A stretch of 14,604 nt of DNA from an uncultured Kiloniellales bacterium (GCA_947259625.1 CAMYMY010000209.1:1-14604), one strand, 5' to 3'; positions 1 to 7,372 are shown, counted from the stretch's first letter. Numbers and translations: made by a program. Notes: generated from the letters alone by a model not told the origin.

Positions 1-46
1 ACAAATATGTATTCACTCGAAGAAATGACAAGGCAAGGTGACGTTG

Positions 47-1750
47 ATGACGCAATCTCGAGGCAATGCCTTGAATGGCGCCGAGGCCATGGTGCGCCTG
101 CTCCAAGCCCACGGCGTGAAGCATATCTTCGGCCTATGCGGGGATACGTCCCTGCCGTTCTATGATGCTCTCTACCGTCTCGATCACGGCATGCAGCACA
201 TCTTGACCCGCGACGAACGTTGCGCGGCCTATATGGCGGATGCCTATGCGCGCGTCACCGGGCGCGTCGGTGTCTGCGAGGGGCCGAGCGGGGGCGGCGC
301 CACCCATATTCTGCCGGGCGTCGTCGAGGCGAACGAGTCGTCGGTCGCGCTGTTGTCGATCACATCGGACGTATCGGTTGCGTCGAGGGGGCGTTATCCG
401 TTGACGGAGCTCGACCAGGCGGCCCTGTTTCGTCCCCTGACCAAGTGGAACGGCGTCATCGAGGACGCGGAAAGACTGCCCAACATGGTGCGGACGGCCT
501 TTCGGGCGATGACCACGGGGCGCCCCGGGGCGGCGCATCTGGGTCTGCCGATCGATGTTCAGAGAGCGCCCGTCGACGATGGCGACATATGGGCCCAGCC
601 CGATTTCGCGACCTTTCCGGCCTGGCCGGGCGCGCCCGACCCGAAGGCGATCGAGGCGGCCGCGAACGCCATTGTCGCAGCCGGCAACCCGGTCATCGTC
701 TGCGGCGGCGGCGTTGTTCTCGCCGGCGCGGAGGCGGCCCTGCAGGCGGTGGCGGAACGACTGAACATCGTCGTCGCGACCACGGTCAGCGGTCAGGGCA
801 GCTTGGCCGACAATCATGCCAATCATCTCGGCGTGGTCGGATCGAACGGCGGCACCCCGGCCACCCGCGCAGTCATCGACGAGGCGGACCTCGTCGTCTT
901 CGTCGGGTGCAGGGCCGGCTCGGTCACCACGGAACGTTGGCGCTCGCCGGCGAGGGGCGTGAAGATCGTTCATGTCGACAGCGACCCCATGGCCATATCG
1001 GCCAACTACCGGACCGAGGTGGCGGTGGTATCGGACGTTCGCCTGGCCTTCGAGGCCTTGAACCTCGCCTTCGAGGAGATGGGCACGGACAAGGTCGATT
1101 TCGGCGGCGCGGCAAAGGTCGCGGCGGCGTTGAAGGTCAAGTTCGCGGCCTTCGACGAGCTGGCCGCCAGCAGCGACAGGCCGATCAAGCCGGAGCGGGT
1201 GATCGCCGAATTGAACCGGGTATTGCCGTCGGATGCGGTGATCGTCGCCGACCCCGGAACCCCCTGTCCTTATTTCTCCGCTTTCTACAAGATCCCTCAT
1301 GCGGGGCGGTATTTCATTTCCAACCGGGCGCACGGCGCCCTTGGCTATTCCCTTTCGGCGGCGGTCGGGGCCCAGATCGGACGGCCCAATTCCAAGGTCG
1401 TCGCGGCCATGGGCGACGGAAGTTTCGGTTTCACGGTCGGAGAGCTCGAGACCGTTACGCGGCTCAACCTTCCGATCACGTTTCTGGTCTTCTCCAACAG
1501 TGTCTACGGCTGGATCAAGGCTGGCCAGAAGACGGGGTTCGGCGAACGCTACTACTCCGTCGATTTCAACCGGACCGACCACGCGGCCGTCGCCGAGTCG
1601 TTCGGGGTCAAGAGCTGGCGCGTCGAAGACCCGGCCGACTTGCAGCGGGTCTTCAAGCTGGCCGCCGAACACGATGGCCCTACTCTTGTGGACGTGATCA
1701 GCCAACCGCTGCAGGATGCCCAAGCGCCGGTCAGCGAATGGATCGCATGA
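47..1750 (+). CDS. ThDP-dependent enzyme, acetolactate synthase/decarboxylase-like
   Basis: A 567-residue protein with the three-domain layout of the acetolactate synthase/pyruvate oxidase/2-oxoacid decarboxylase family. The N-terminal pyrimidine-binding domain carries the catalytic glutamate in TRDERCAAYMADAYAR (about residue 57), with Asp where many relatives have His before the Glu. The C-terminal pyrophosphate-binding domain has the GDG...N motif (GDGSFGF at about 456, Asn near 484) that holds Mg-ThDP. The family cleaves or forms C-C bonds next to a carbonyl; the exact reaction is not readable here, and I do not think it is the biosynthetic IlvB. ATG at 47 is preferred over GTG at 38 because AAGGCAAGG (30-38) sits 8 bases upstream. 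It is the first gene of a catabolic-looking series and would plausibly decarboxylate or ligate a 2-oxoacid made by the neighbouring flavin dehydrogenase. The operon promoter appears to lie outside the window. Confidence 0.85.
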   Translation: MTQSRGNALNGAEAMVRLLQAHGVKHIFGLCGDTSLPFYDALYRLDHGMQHILTRDERCAAYMADAYARVTGRVGVCEGPSGGGATHILPGVVEANESSVALLSITSDVSVASRGRYPLTELDQAALFRPLTKWNGVIEDAERLPNMVRTAFRAMTTGRPGAAHLGLPIDVQRAPVDDGDIWAQPDFATFPAWPGAPDPKAIEAAANAIVAAGNPVIVCGGGVVLAGAEAALQAVAERLNIVVATTVSGQGSLADNHANHLGVVGSNGGTPATRAVIDEADLVVFVGCRAGSVTTERWRSPARGVKIVHVDSDPMAISANYRTEVAVVSDVRLAFEALNLAFEEMGTDKVDFGGAAKVAAALKVKFAAFDELAASSDRPIKPERVIAELNRVLPSDAVIVADPGTPCPYFSAFYKIPHAGRYFISNRAHGALGYSLSAAVGAQIGRPNSKVVAAMGDGSFGFTVGELETVTRLNLPITFLVFSNSVYGWIKAGQKTGFGERYYSVDFNRTDHAAVAESFGVKSWRVEDPADLQRVFKLAAEHDGPTLVDVISQPLQDAQAPVSEWIA

Positions 1751-1809
1751 TGCGGCAATATGACGGGTGGGCGGCCTCTACGAAGTCATGGAGAGTGAAG
1801 CCTCTATGA
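1747..1809 (+). CDS. possible 20-codon bridging micro-ORF
   Basis: A 20-residue ORF beginning MMRQYDGWAA. Its ATG overlaps the stop of the ThDP gene (ATGA, 1747-1750), and its TGA overlaps the start of the next gene (ATGA, 1806-1809). This geometry would let ribosomes pass from one gene to the next by stop/start coupling. There is no clear Shine-Dalgarno sequence and no recognisable domain. It may be chance reading of the spacer, so confidence that it is translated is low. Confidence 0.25.
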   Translation: MMRQYDGWAASTKSWRVKPL

Positions 1810-3062
1810 GCGAGCCGAAGTCACAGAAGATCGCCGTCGTCGGCGCGGGCATAGTCGGCGTTTCCTGTGCCCTGCATCTTCAGCGCCTGGGGGCGACGGT
1901 CACCCTGATCGATCGCCAGGAACCGGGCGATGTCGATGCCGCCTCCTATGGCAACGGCGGGGTCCTGGCGCGCTGCGCGGTGGTCCCCGTCGCAACGCCG
2001 GGCATTCTGTTCAAGGCCCCATCCATGCTGTTCTCCGCCGACGGGCCGTTGTTCCTGCGCTGGTCCTATCTGCCGCGACTGCTGCCCTGGCTGATTCCCT
2101 ACCTTCGGTCCTCGAGCCGGAAAAGCGTTGAGCACATCGCACGTCATCTGACGCCGTTGCTGTTCGACGCCGTCGACGAACACCGCGCCTTGGCGCAAGG
2201 AATCGACGCCGGACGTTGGGTGCGTTCCTGCGAGTATCTCTACCTCTATGAGAGCCGCGACGCCTTCGGGCGCGACGCCTTCGGCTGGGGTCTGCGCCGC
2301 GAGCACGGTTTCGAATGGGACACGCTGCAAGGCGGCGCGGTCCGCGAATTCGACCCCGCCCTCTCGCCGAAGTACGAATTTGCCGTGGTCTTGAAGGATC
2401 ATGGTATGATCGCCGACCCTGGCAACTACGTCAGCGACCTCGCCAAAGGATTTGCCGCCGCCGGAGGGGAAGTGATCCGAGCCAACATCAAACGGGTGGA
2501 CGCAGGCGATGACGGCGTCGTTTTGAAAACCGACGGCGACGACATCGAAGCCGACAAGGTCGTTATCGCCGCCGGTGCCTGGTCCCATCTCCTGGCCGCA
2601 AGATTGGGCGCCAACGTACCCCTCGAATCGGAGCGCGGGTATCACCTGGAGTTGGTGGGCGCGAACAAGCAGCCATCGGGACCGGTCATGGACGCGGCAC
2701 GCAAATTCGTCGCCGCCCCCATGAACGGCGCCTTGCGCCTGGCGGGCGTTCTCGAATTCGGCGGCTTGGATGCGCCCGCCTCGAATGGCCCTCCGGACTT
2801 GTTGCTGCGCGGAGCCAAGGCCATGCTGCCGGGTTTGGAGTACGAAGCGAAACGGACTTGGATGGGGCACCGACCTGCCCCCGTGGACAGCCTGCCCGTC
2901 ATCGGGCCGGCGCCAGCCAGCCGCCAGGTCTATTTCGCCTACGGACATCACCATGTTGGATTGACCGCCGGGCCCAAGACCGGCCGGATCGTGGCGCAGC
3001 ATGTGATGGGGCTTCGGCAAAACGTAAGTCTTGACGCCTACCGGTGCGACCGTTTTAGCTGA
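1806..3062 (+). CDS. FAD-dependent D-amino-acid dehydrogenase-like oxidoreductase (DadA/DAO family)
   Basis: A 418-residue flavoprotein. The N-terminus has the FAD-binding Rossmann motif VVGAGIVGVSCALHL (GxGxxG at residues 13-18), ending in an acidic residue at D36. It is followed by SYGNGG (about 48), the DadA-like segment at the flavin. The C-terminal GHRPAPVDSLPVIGP and GHHHVGLTAGP blocks are typical of DadA/glycine-oxidase-like enzymes. The family oxidises D-amino acids or secondary amines to imines or 2-oxo acids and passes electrons to quinone or oxygen. ATG at 1806 is chosen over 1767 and 1788 because the GxGxxG motif then lies at the usual distance and GGAGAG (1790-1795) is upstream. 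It sits between the ThDP enzyme and the TRAP genes, which fits oxidation of an imported amino-acid-like substrate; the substrate is unknown. No signal peptide is seen, so it should be cytoplasmic. Confidence 0.85.
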   Translation: MSEPKSQKIAVVGAGIVGVSCALHLQRLGATVTLIDRQEPGDVDAASYGNGGVLARCAVVPVATPGILFKAPSMLFSADGPLFLRWSYLPRLLPWLIPYLRSSSRKSVEHIARHLTPLLFDAVDEHRALAQGIDAGRWVRSCEYLYLYESRDAFGRDAFGWGLRREHGFEWDTLQGGAVREFDPALSPKYEFAVVLKDHGMIADPGNYVSDLAKGFAAAGGEVIRANIKRVDAGDDGVVLKTDGDDIEADKVVIAAGAWSHLLAARLGANVPLESERGYHLELVGANKQPSGPVMDAARKFVAAPMNGALRLAGVLEFGGLDAPASNGPPDLLLRGAKAMLPGLEYEAKRTWMGHRPAPVDSLPVIGPAPASRQVYFAYGHHHVGLTAGPKTGRIVAQHVMGLRQNVSLDAYRCDRFS

Positions 3063-3079
3063 AGGAGGTGAAATCAATA

Positions 3080-3133
3080 ATGACGAGGCAATACAAGGAC
3101 AAGGAGGAGAGAAGATGCGTAATGCGTTCCTGA
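3080..3133 (+). CDS. possible 17-codon leader ORF with perfect Shine-Dalgarno
   Basis: A 17-residue ORF (MTRQYKDKEERRCVMRS) preceded by AAGGAGGTGA (3062-3071), a match to the full anti-Shine-Dalgarno sequence, with 11 bases between GGAGG and ATG. It runs through the ribosome-binding site of dctP and overlaps its first codons in another frame. It could be a translational leader, or the strong site could be a second loading platform for dctP. There is no known domain. Confidence 0.3.
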   Translation: MTRQYKDKEERRCVMRS

Positions 3134-4098
3134 TAACCGTTTCCGCGATCGGCGCGACGATCGTTCTTAGCAGCGGCCCCGCGAACGCCGAGAAGTGGGA
3201 CATGCCGATGGCCTACTCGGCAACCAACTTCCACTCGGCTACCGGTGCAGCGTTTGCAGAATGCATCACCACGGGAACCGGCGGAGCCATTGAGGTTGTT
3301 ACCCACCCGTCCGGTTCTTTGTTCAAGGGCGCTGATATCAAGCGGGCCGTTCAGACCGGCCAGGCTCCAATTGGCGAGCGGTTGCTTTCGGGCCACCAGA
3401 ACGAAAATGCCTTGTTCGGTTTCGATTCGGTGCCGTTCCTGGCCACGTCTTTCGATGATGCAGCCAAACTTTGGAAAGCCGCCAAACCGACACTGACCAA
3501 GGTCTTGGATGACCAGAACCTGGTCCTGCTCTATGCTGTGCCGTGGCCGCCACAGGGCTTGTACTTCAAGCAGGAAGTCAACTCGGTCGCTGATATGAAA
3601 GGCATCAAGTTCCGTTCCTACAACACGGCGACAGCACGTTTGGCCGAATTGGCAGGCATGCTTCCAGTGACCATTGAAGCGGCGGAGATTTCGCAAGCCT
3701 TCGCGACCGGCGTTGCCGAATCCATGATTTCATCCGGGTCCACGGGCTACGACCGTAAGGTATGGGAGAGCCTCACGCACTTCTACGAAGTGGATGCCTG
3801 GTTGCCGCGCAATTATGTCATGGTCAACAAGGACATCTGGAACGGTACCAGCAAAGCCAATCAAAACGTCATCCGGGGCTGTGCCGAATTGGCTGAATAT
3901 GCAGGTACGTGGCGGGCGGTCGAATACACCCAGTTCACACTGAACGGTCTTAAGGCCGGCGGCATGACCGTTGGTCCGGCCGGCGCCAAACTGGTCTCCG
4001 ACTTGAAAGAAATCGGGGAAACGATGACCTCCGAATGGATGCAAAAGTCAGGAGCGGACGGCAAGGCTATCGTCGACGCATTCAAGGCCATGAAATAG
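3115..4098 (+). CDS. dctP: TRAP transporter periplasmic solute-binding protein (DctP family)
   Basis: A 327-residue protein that starts with a signal peptide (residues 1-25, hydrophobic core ending PANA before EKWDM), so it is exported to the periplasm. The body is DctP-like. The segment GIKFRSYN (R167) holds the arginine that salt-bridges the substrate carboxylate in most TRAP binding proteins. It also has PWPPQGLYFK and the usual C-terminal helix, and its length is normal for the family. ATG at 3115 is chosen because AAGGAGGAG (3101-3109) lies just upstream and the signal peptide begins there; the same frame is open back to 3031 without a signal sequence. It would capture a carboxylate, perhaps an amino acid or betaine, and deliver it to the DctQ/DctM permease encoded downstream. 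A hairpin follows the stop codon. Confidence 0.92.
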   Translation: MRNAFLITVSAIGATIVLSSGPANAEKWDMPMAYSATNFHSATGAAFAECITTGTGGAIEVVTHPSGSLFKGADIKRAVQTGQAPIGERLLSGHQNENALFGFDSVPFLATSFDDAAKLWKAAKPTLTKVLDDQNLVLLYAVPWPPQGLYFKQEVNSVADMKGIKFRSYNTATARLAELAGMLPVTIEAAEISQAFATGVAESMISSGSTGYDRKVWESLTHFYEVDAWLPRNYVMVNKDIWNGTSKANQNVIRGCAELAEYAGTWRAVEYTQFTLNGLKAGGMTVGPAGAKLVSDLKEIGETMTSEWMQKSGADGKAIVDAFKAMK

Positions 4099-4106
4099 GT
4101 TGAATT

Positions 4107-4134
4107 GGGGAGGGGCGCACCGGCGTCTCTCCCC
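4107..4134 (+). promoter_or_regulatory. intercistronic hairpin between dctP and dctQ
   Basis: A 12-bp stem (GGGGAGGGGCGC paired with GCGTCTCTCCCC, two G-U pairs) closes a 4-base loop. No T-run follows (ACAACAAA), so it is not a classical intrinsic terminator. Hairpins in this position commonly stabilise the binding-protein mRNA or attenuate readthrough, giving more DctP than permease. That role is inferred. Confidence 0.65.
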
Positions 4135-4163
4135 ACAACAAATGTCAATAAACGGGGGAGGAT

Positions 4164-4700
4164 ATGCAGGCATTCGGGAGGTCCGCTCGTTCCTTTCTGG
4201 ATAGAGTCTATTTCGGTTGTGGTGTTATCGCCGCTCTGTTTCTTATCGCTATTCTTTCATTGATCGTTGTTCAAATGCTGGCCCGCTGGACCGGTGAAGT
4301 ATTTTCCGGTGCGCCGGATTACGCGGGCTACTGCATGGCGGCGGCGTCCTTCTTTGCCTTTGCCCATGCCCTCAACCGCGGTGCCCATATTCGCGTTAGC
4401 ATGCTTCTAAATGTCGTTGGCCCGAAAACCCGGCGCCTGCTCGAGGTCTGGTGTTTTGGCGTCGCCACCGGGCTTGCCTGGTATTTCTCCTATTACGCTA
4501 CAAAAGCCACGTATTGGTCCTGGAAGTTCAAGGACATCAGCCAAGGCCAGGACGCGACCCCGTTGTGGATCCCGCAGACCTCCATGGTGCTCGGCAGCAT
4601 CGTTTTTGCTATCGCGCTTACCGATCACCTGATCCACGTCTTGCTCTCCGGCGATCATCGCATTCGATCCGATGTGATTGAACAGAGTCACGGGGAGTAG
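4164..4700 (+). CDS. dctQ: TRAP transporter small permease (DctQ family)
   Basis: A 178-residue membrane protein with about four hydrophobic segments (near residues 15-38, 50-72, 93-115 and 133-155), the normal layout for DctQ. The second helix region holds AASFFAFAHALNRGAHIRVSMLL, the conserved DctQ stretch with its charged G-x-H-I-R-V motif. It is the small subunit that pairs with DctM in the inner membrane for sodium-driven uptake of the DctP-bound substrate. GGGGGAGG lies just ahead of ATG 4164. The gene follows dctP after the hairpin and precedes dctM by 5 bases, so the transporter genes are co-transcribed. Confidence 0.9.
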   Translation: MQAFGRSARSFLDRVYFGCGVIAALFLIAILSLIVVQMLARWTGEVFSGAPDYAGYCMAAASFFAFAHALNRGAHIRVSMLLNVVGPKTRRLLEVWCFGVATGLAWYFSYYATKATYWSWKFKDISQGQDATPLWIPQTSMVLGSIVFAIALTDHLIHVLLSGDHRIRSDVIEQSHGE

Positions 4701-4705
4701 GGCCA

Positions 4706-5353
4706 ATGGGTGAATTCGAACTCATCGCCATTTTCCTGTTTATCCTGTTCCTGTTGCTCGGTACCGGCGTATGGGTCGGTTTGGCGCTCTTGGGCGTAGC
4801 CTTTGTCGGCATGGAATTGTTCACGACCCGTCCGGTCGGCGACACCATGATCACCACCATCTGGAGCGCCTCGTCGTCGTGGACGTTGACCGCTCTGCCA
4901 TTGTTCATATGGATGGGAGAGATCCTTTACCGAACCCGACTTTCGGAAGATATGTTCCGCGGGTTGTCGCCTTGGCTGGCCCGGTTGCCGGGTGGCTTGA
5001 TCCACACCAATATCGTGGGCTGCACGGTTTTCGCCGCTGTCTCGGGATCATCCGCGGCAACGCTTACCACTGTTGGCAAGATGTCGATTCCGGAGTTACG
5101 TAAACGCGAATATCCGGAGAATTTGATCATTGGTACGCTTACGGGTGCGGCAACATTGGGGCTTATGATCCCACCGTCACTGACACTGATCGTCTATGGG
5201 GTGACGATCAACGAATCCATCTCGAAACTCTTCATGGCAGGCATTCTGCCGGGGCTCGTCCTGGCTACGATGTTCATGGGGTATGTGGCGATCTATTCGC
5301 GGGTTTCGAAAAAGTTCCATCCGGTTCCCGAACCGGAACCGAACCGGAAATGA
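4706..5353 (+). CDS. dctM: TRAP transporter large permease, N-terminal half (split DctM)
   Basis: 215 residues, about half the usual 425-440 of DctM. It carries the N-terminal signatures ALPLFIWMGEILYRT, the sodium-site hairpin segment AAVSGSSAATLTTVGK, and GLMIPPSLTLIVYG, with about six hydrophobic segments. It ends in a Pro/Glu-rich tail (PVPEPEPNRK) at the point where full-length DctM has its central cytoplasmic loop. The TGA stop overlaps the ATG of the second half (ATGA, 5350-5353). GGGGAG at 4692-4697 serves as its ribosome-binding site. Both halves together total 441 residues, so nothing obvious is missing. It could be a genuine two-gene permease or a single gene broken by a one-base change. 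Confidence 0.88.
   Translation: MGEFELIAIFLFILFLLLGTGVWVGLALLGVAFVGMELFTTRPVGDTMITTIWSASSSWTLTALPLFIWMGEILYRTRLSEDMFRGLSPWLARLPGGLIHTNIVGCTVFAAVSGSSAATLTTVGKMSIPELRKREYPENLIIGTLTGAATLGLMIPPSLTLIVYGVTINESISKLFMAGILPGLVLATMFMGYVAIYSRVSKKFHPVPEPEPNRK
5321..5336 (+). repeat. small inverted repeat just upstream of the second dctM ORF
   Basis: CCGGTTC, a 2-base gap, then GAACCGG form a perfect 7-base inverted repeat. It is followed by another CCGGAACCGAACCGG-like stretch before the ATGA overlap at 5350. It lies inside the coding region for the Pro/Glu tail. Such a repetitive stretch is a plausible place for a slip in replication or sequencing, or for a fold that affects re-initiation. Confidence 0.4.
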
Positions 5354-6030
5354 CCTTCGCTGAAAAAATCGCCAATTCCAAATTTCTGATACCGGTGTTC
5401 TTGCTGATAATGGTGGTTATCGGCTCCATGTACATGGGTTATGCGACAGCAACGGAAGCCGCCGCGTTTGGCGTGATAGGATCGCTATTGTTGGCGGCCA
5501 GCCAGGGATCGCTGACATTGGCAACCTTCAAGGAAAGCCTGATGGGGGCGACCCGCACCTCCGCAATGATCGCCTTGATCCTGGCGGGTGCCGCATTCCT
5601 GTCCCTTTCCATGGGGTTCACGGGCTTGCCGAGGGCGCTGGCGGAATGGATAGCGGTATTGGAGTTAAGCCGGTTTGAATTGCTGATGGTGCTGCTGGTT
5701 TTTTATATCGTCATCGGCTGTTTCCTGGATGGCATTTCTTCGGTCGTGCTGACCATGGCCGTCGTCGAACCGATGATCCGTCAAGCCGGGATCGACGTAA
5801 TCTGGTTCGGCATCTTTATCGTCGTCGTTGTCGAAATGGCGCAGATCACTCCGCCCATCGGATTCAATCTGTTTGTTATGCAAGGCATGACCAAACACGA
5901 GATGGGGTATATTTCAAGAGCCGCAATACCGATGTTCCTGATAATGGTGCTGATGGTGTTTGTGCTGATTTTCTTCCCCGACTTGGCGACCTATCTGCCG
6001 GATAACATGAAATCAATTAATTCCAGCTGA
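5350..6030 (+). CDS. dctM: TRAP transporter large permease, C-terminal half (split DctM)
   Basis: 226 residues that begin at the loop after the sixth helix of DctM and continue to the normal C-terminus. The segment ATATEAAAFGVIGSLLL matches the start of the second DctM repeat. MIALILAGAAFLSLSM and VEMAQITPPIGFNLFVMQG match the second sodium-site hairpin region, whose TPPIG motif mirrors SGSSAAT in the first half. There is no Shine-Dalgarno site close to ATG 5350; translation is presumably coupled through the ATGA overlap. Relative to the first half it is in the -1 frame. If both proteins are made, they would assemble as the two pseudo-symmetric halves of one permease. If not, the transporter is dead. 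Confidence 0.88.
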   Translation: MTFAEKIANSKFLIPVFLLIMVVIGSMYMGYATATEAAAFGVIGSLLLAASQGSLTLATFKESLMGATRTSAMIALILAGAAFLSLSMGFTGLPRALAEWIAVLELSRFELLMVLLVFYIVIGCFLDGISSVVLTMAVVEPMIRQAGIDVIWFGIFIVVVVEMAQITPPIGFNLFVMQGMTKHEMGYISRAAIPMFLIMVLMVFVLIFFPDLATYLPDNMKSINSS

Positions 6031-6050
6031 TTTGCTGGAGGAAGAATCGG

Positions 6051-7181
6051 TTGGCCCAATCGCATAAGATTCACACCGGGCGTGTTCGCATTGTCGAACT
6101 GCCGGTGACGGAGGTCCATTCGCACGGCAGCGGCGATGTCGGTTCCATCAAGACGGTTATTGTGGAACTGACTACGGATACAGGAATCACCGGATGGGGC
6201 GAAGCATCGCCCTGGCCCGTATTTACCGGCACCGCGGAAGGGAATGCGAATGCCCTAAGTCGTTATATCATCCCGGCGACAATAGGGGCTAATCCATTCG
6301 ATGTGGAAGTCCTGCTGGAGCAGGCGGAAAAGAACGTAGTGCATTACCCCGAAGCGAAAGCCGCCCTCGAAACGGCTCTTCTGGATATCATGGGAAAAGC
6401 GCTGGGGATCCCCATCCATGATCTTCTGGGGGGATGTCACCGGGATCAGGTCCGTTTGAGTTTTTCTCTCGCAAACCCGGACTTTGAAGAGGACATCGCC
6501 AAGGCGGAACGCCTCCATGGTGATGGGGTGGAGATTTTCAAATTAAAGACAGGGTTCAAAGATCATGCATTTGATCTGATGCGCCTGCAAAGGCTGCGCG
6601 ATAGATTTCAGGACCGGCTGGATCTGCGCATCGACTTCAACCAGGGCATGACGGCACATGAGGCCCTGCCCAGGCTTCGTGATTTCGAAAGCTTCCGGCT
6701 GTCTTTTATCGAGCAACCGGTTCCCCGCGACAATCTGGAAGCCATGGCGCACTTTACCGATGTTCTGACGACGCCCATTATGGCGGACGAATCGGTCTTC
6801 AATTCCCGTGAAGCCTTTATCGGCGCCCAGATGCGGATCGCCGATATCTTTAGCCTCAAAATCATGAAGAGCGGCGGATTGCGTCGCGCCTTGAACGTTG
6901 CGGCCATCGCCAGGTCGGCGGGTATCGGTGTTTATGGCGGTTGTATGTTTGAAACGGGGATAGCCCATGCGGCGGGAGCCCATCTGATGGCGGCATTGCC
7001 CGAACTGAATTTGGGGTGCGAATTCTACATGGCGACCTATTACCTGACCGAGGATATCTTGACCGAGCCTTTCCCTGTCAGGAACGGTTATGTCCATGTG
7101 CCGTCAGGCCCCGGACTCGGCGTCGATGTTGATCTCGCGCGGCTTGAGAAGCACACGGTACAAACGCTTCAGGTACATTAG
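6051..7181 (+). CDS. Enolase-superfamily enzyme, muconate-lactonizing (MLE) subgroup
   Basis: A 376-residue protein from a TTG start, chosen because GGAGGAAG (6037-6044) precedes it and no in-frame ATG fits. It has the N-terminal capping domain, then a barrel with the MLE-subgroup residues: FKLKTG (KxK, K164 and K166), metal ligands D195 (RIDFNQG), E221 (IEQPV) and D246 (MADESV), and SLKIMKSGG (K270). Lysines on both faces of the active site fit a racemase/epimerase, cycloisomerase or dehydratase that abstracts the alpha-proton of a carboxylate. SPWPVFTG in the flexible capping loop should help set specificity. Neighbouring DadA-like and TRAP genes favour an amino-acid-type substrate, for example a hydroxyproline derivative; cis-3-hydroxy-L-proline dehydratase and hydroxyproline-betaine epimerase are known MLE-like options. 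Substrate assignment is inference. Confidence 0.88.
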   Translation: MAQSHKIHTGRVRIVELPVTEVHSHGSGDVGSIKTVIVELTTDTGITGWGEASPWPVFTGTAEGNANALSRYIIPATIGANPFDVEVLLEQAEKNVVHYPEAKAALETALLDIMGKALGIPIHDLLGGCHRDQVRLSFSLANPDFEEDIAKAERLHGDGVEIFKLKTGFKDHAFDLMRLQRLRDRFQDRLDLRIDFNQGMTAHEALPRLRDFESFRLSFIEQPVPRDNLEAMAHFTDVLTTPIMADESVFNSREAFIGAQMRIADIFSLKIMKSGGLRRALNVAAIARSAGIGVYGGCMFETGIAHAAGAHLMAALPELNLGCEFYMATYYLTEDILTEPFPVRNGYVHVPSGPGLGVDVDLARLEKHTVQTLQVH

Positions 7182-7183
7182 CT

Positions 7184-7276
7184 ATGAAAGAACTGATTAA
7201 AGGAAAGCTTCACGTTCTCCGATTGCAACGAGGCGGGCGCCATCATCATTCGGCCGAACAGTCGGAGGTCATTTAA
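7184..7276 (+). CDS. possible 30-codon ORF directly after the enolase gene
   Basis: An ORF starting MKELIKGKLHVLRLQRGG, 2 bases after the enolase stop, 30 residues long and basic. No family is recognised. It could be a coupled small protein, or the start of a former operon gene whose remainder was lost when the AT-rich EamA segment arrived. There is no good ribosome-binding site beyond the end of the enolase gene. Low confidence. Confidence 0.25.
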   Translation: MKELIKGKLHVLRLQRGGRHHHSAEQSEVI

Positions 7277-7372
7277 TTATAGAACCATGGCAAAGCCGTT
7301 CAAATGGACTTACCAGGGAAAACCGTTGGCTATATAAATGCGTCACAACTTCCGCTGAGGTGAACTAGGTAA

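Noticed and set aside
25..164. 46-codon ORF starting MTRQ over the start of the ThDP gene
   Set aside because: It overlaps the ThDP coding region out of frame, lacks a ribosome-binding site, and has no conserved pattern; only its first bases are noted as part of the shared word.
134..1723. Long open frame on the - strand opposite the ThDP gene (529 codons)
   Set aside because: It shadows a well-supported gene in GC-rich DNA, is rich in Arg/Gly/Asp, and shows no domain.
1821..3203. Long - strand open frame opposite the dadA-like gene
   Set aside because: It is antisense to conserved FAD motifs, has low-complexity composition, and matches no family.
4107..4134. Intrinsic terminator after dctP
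   Set aside because: The stem is strong but no T-run follows, and dctQ/dctM must be expressed from the same transcript.
5335..5353. Programmed -1 frameshift to fuse the two dctM halves
   Set aside because: There is no X-XXY-YYZ slippery heptamer at the overlap. Stop/start coupling or an indel explains it more simply.
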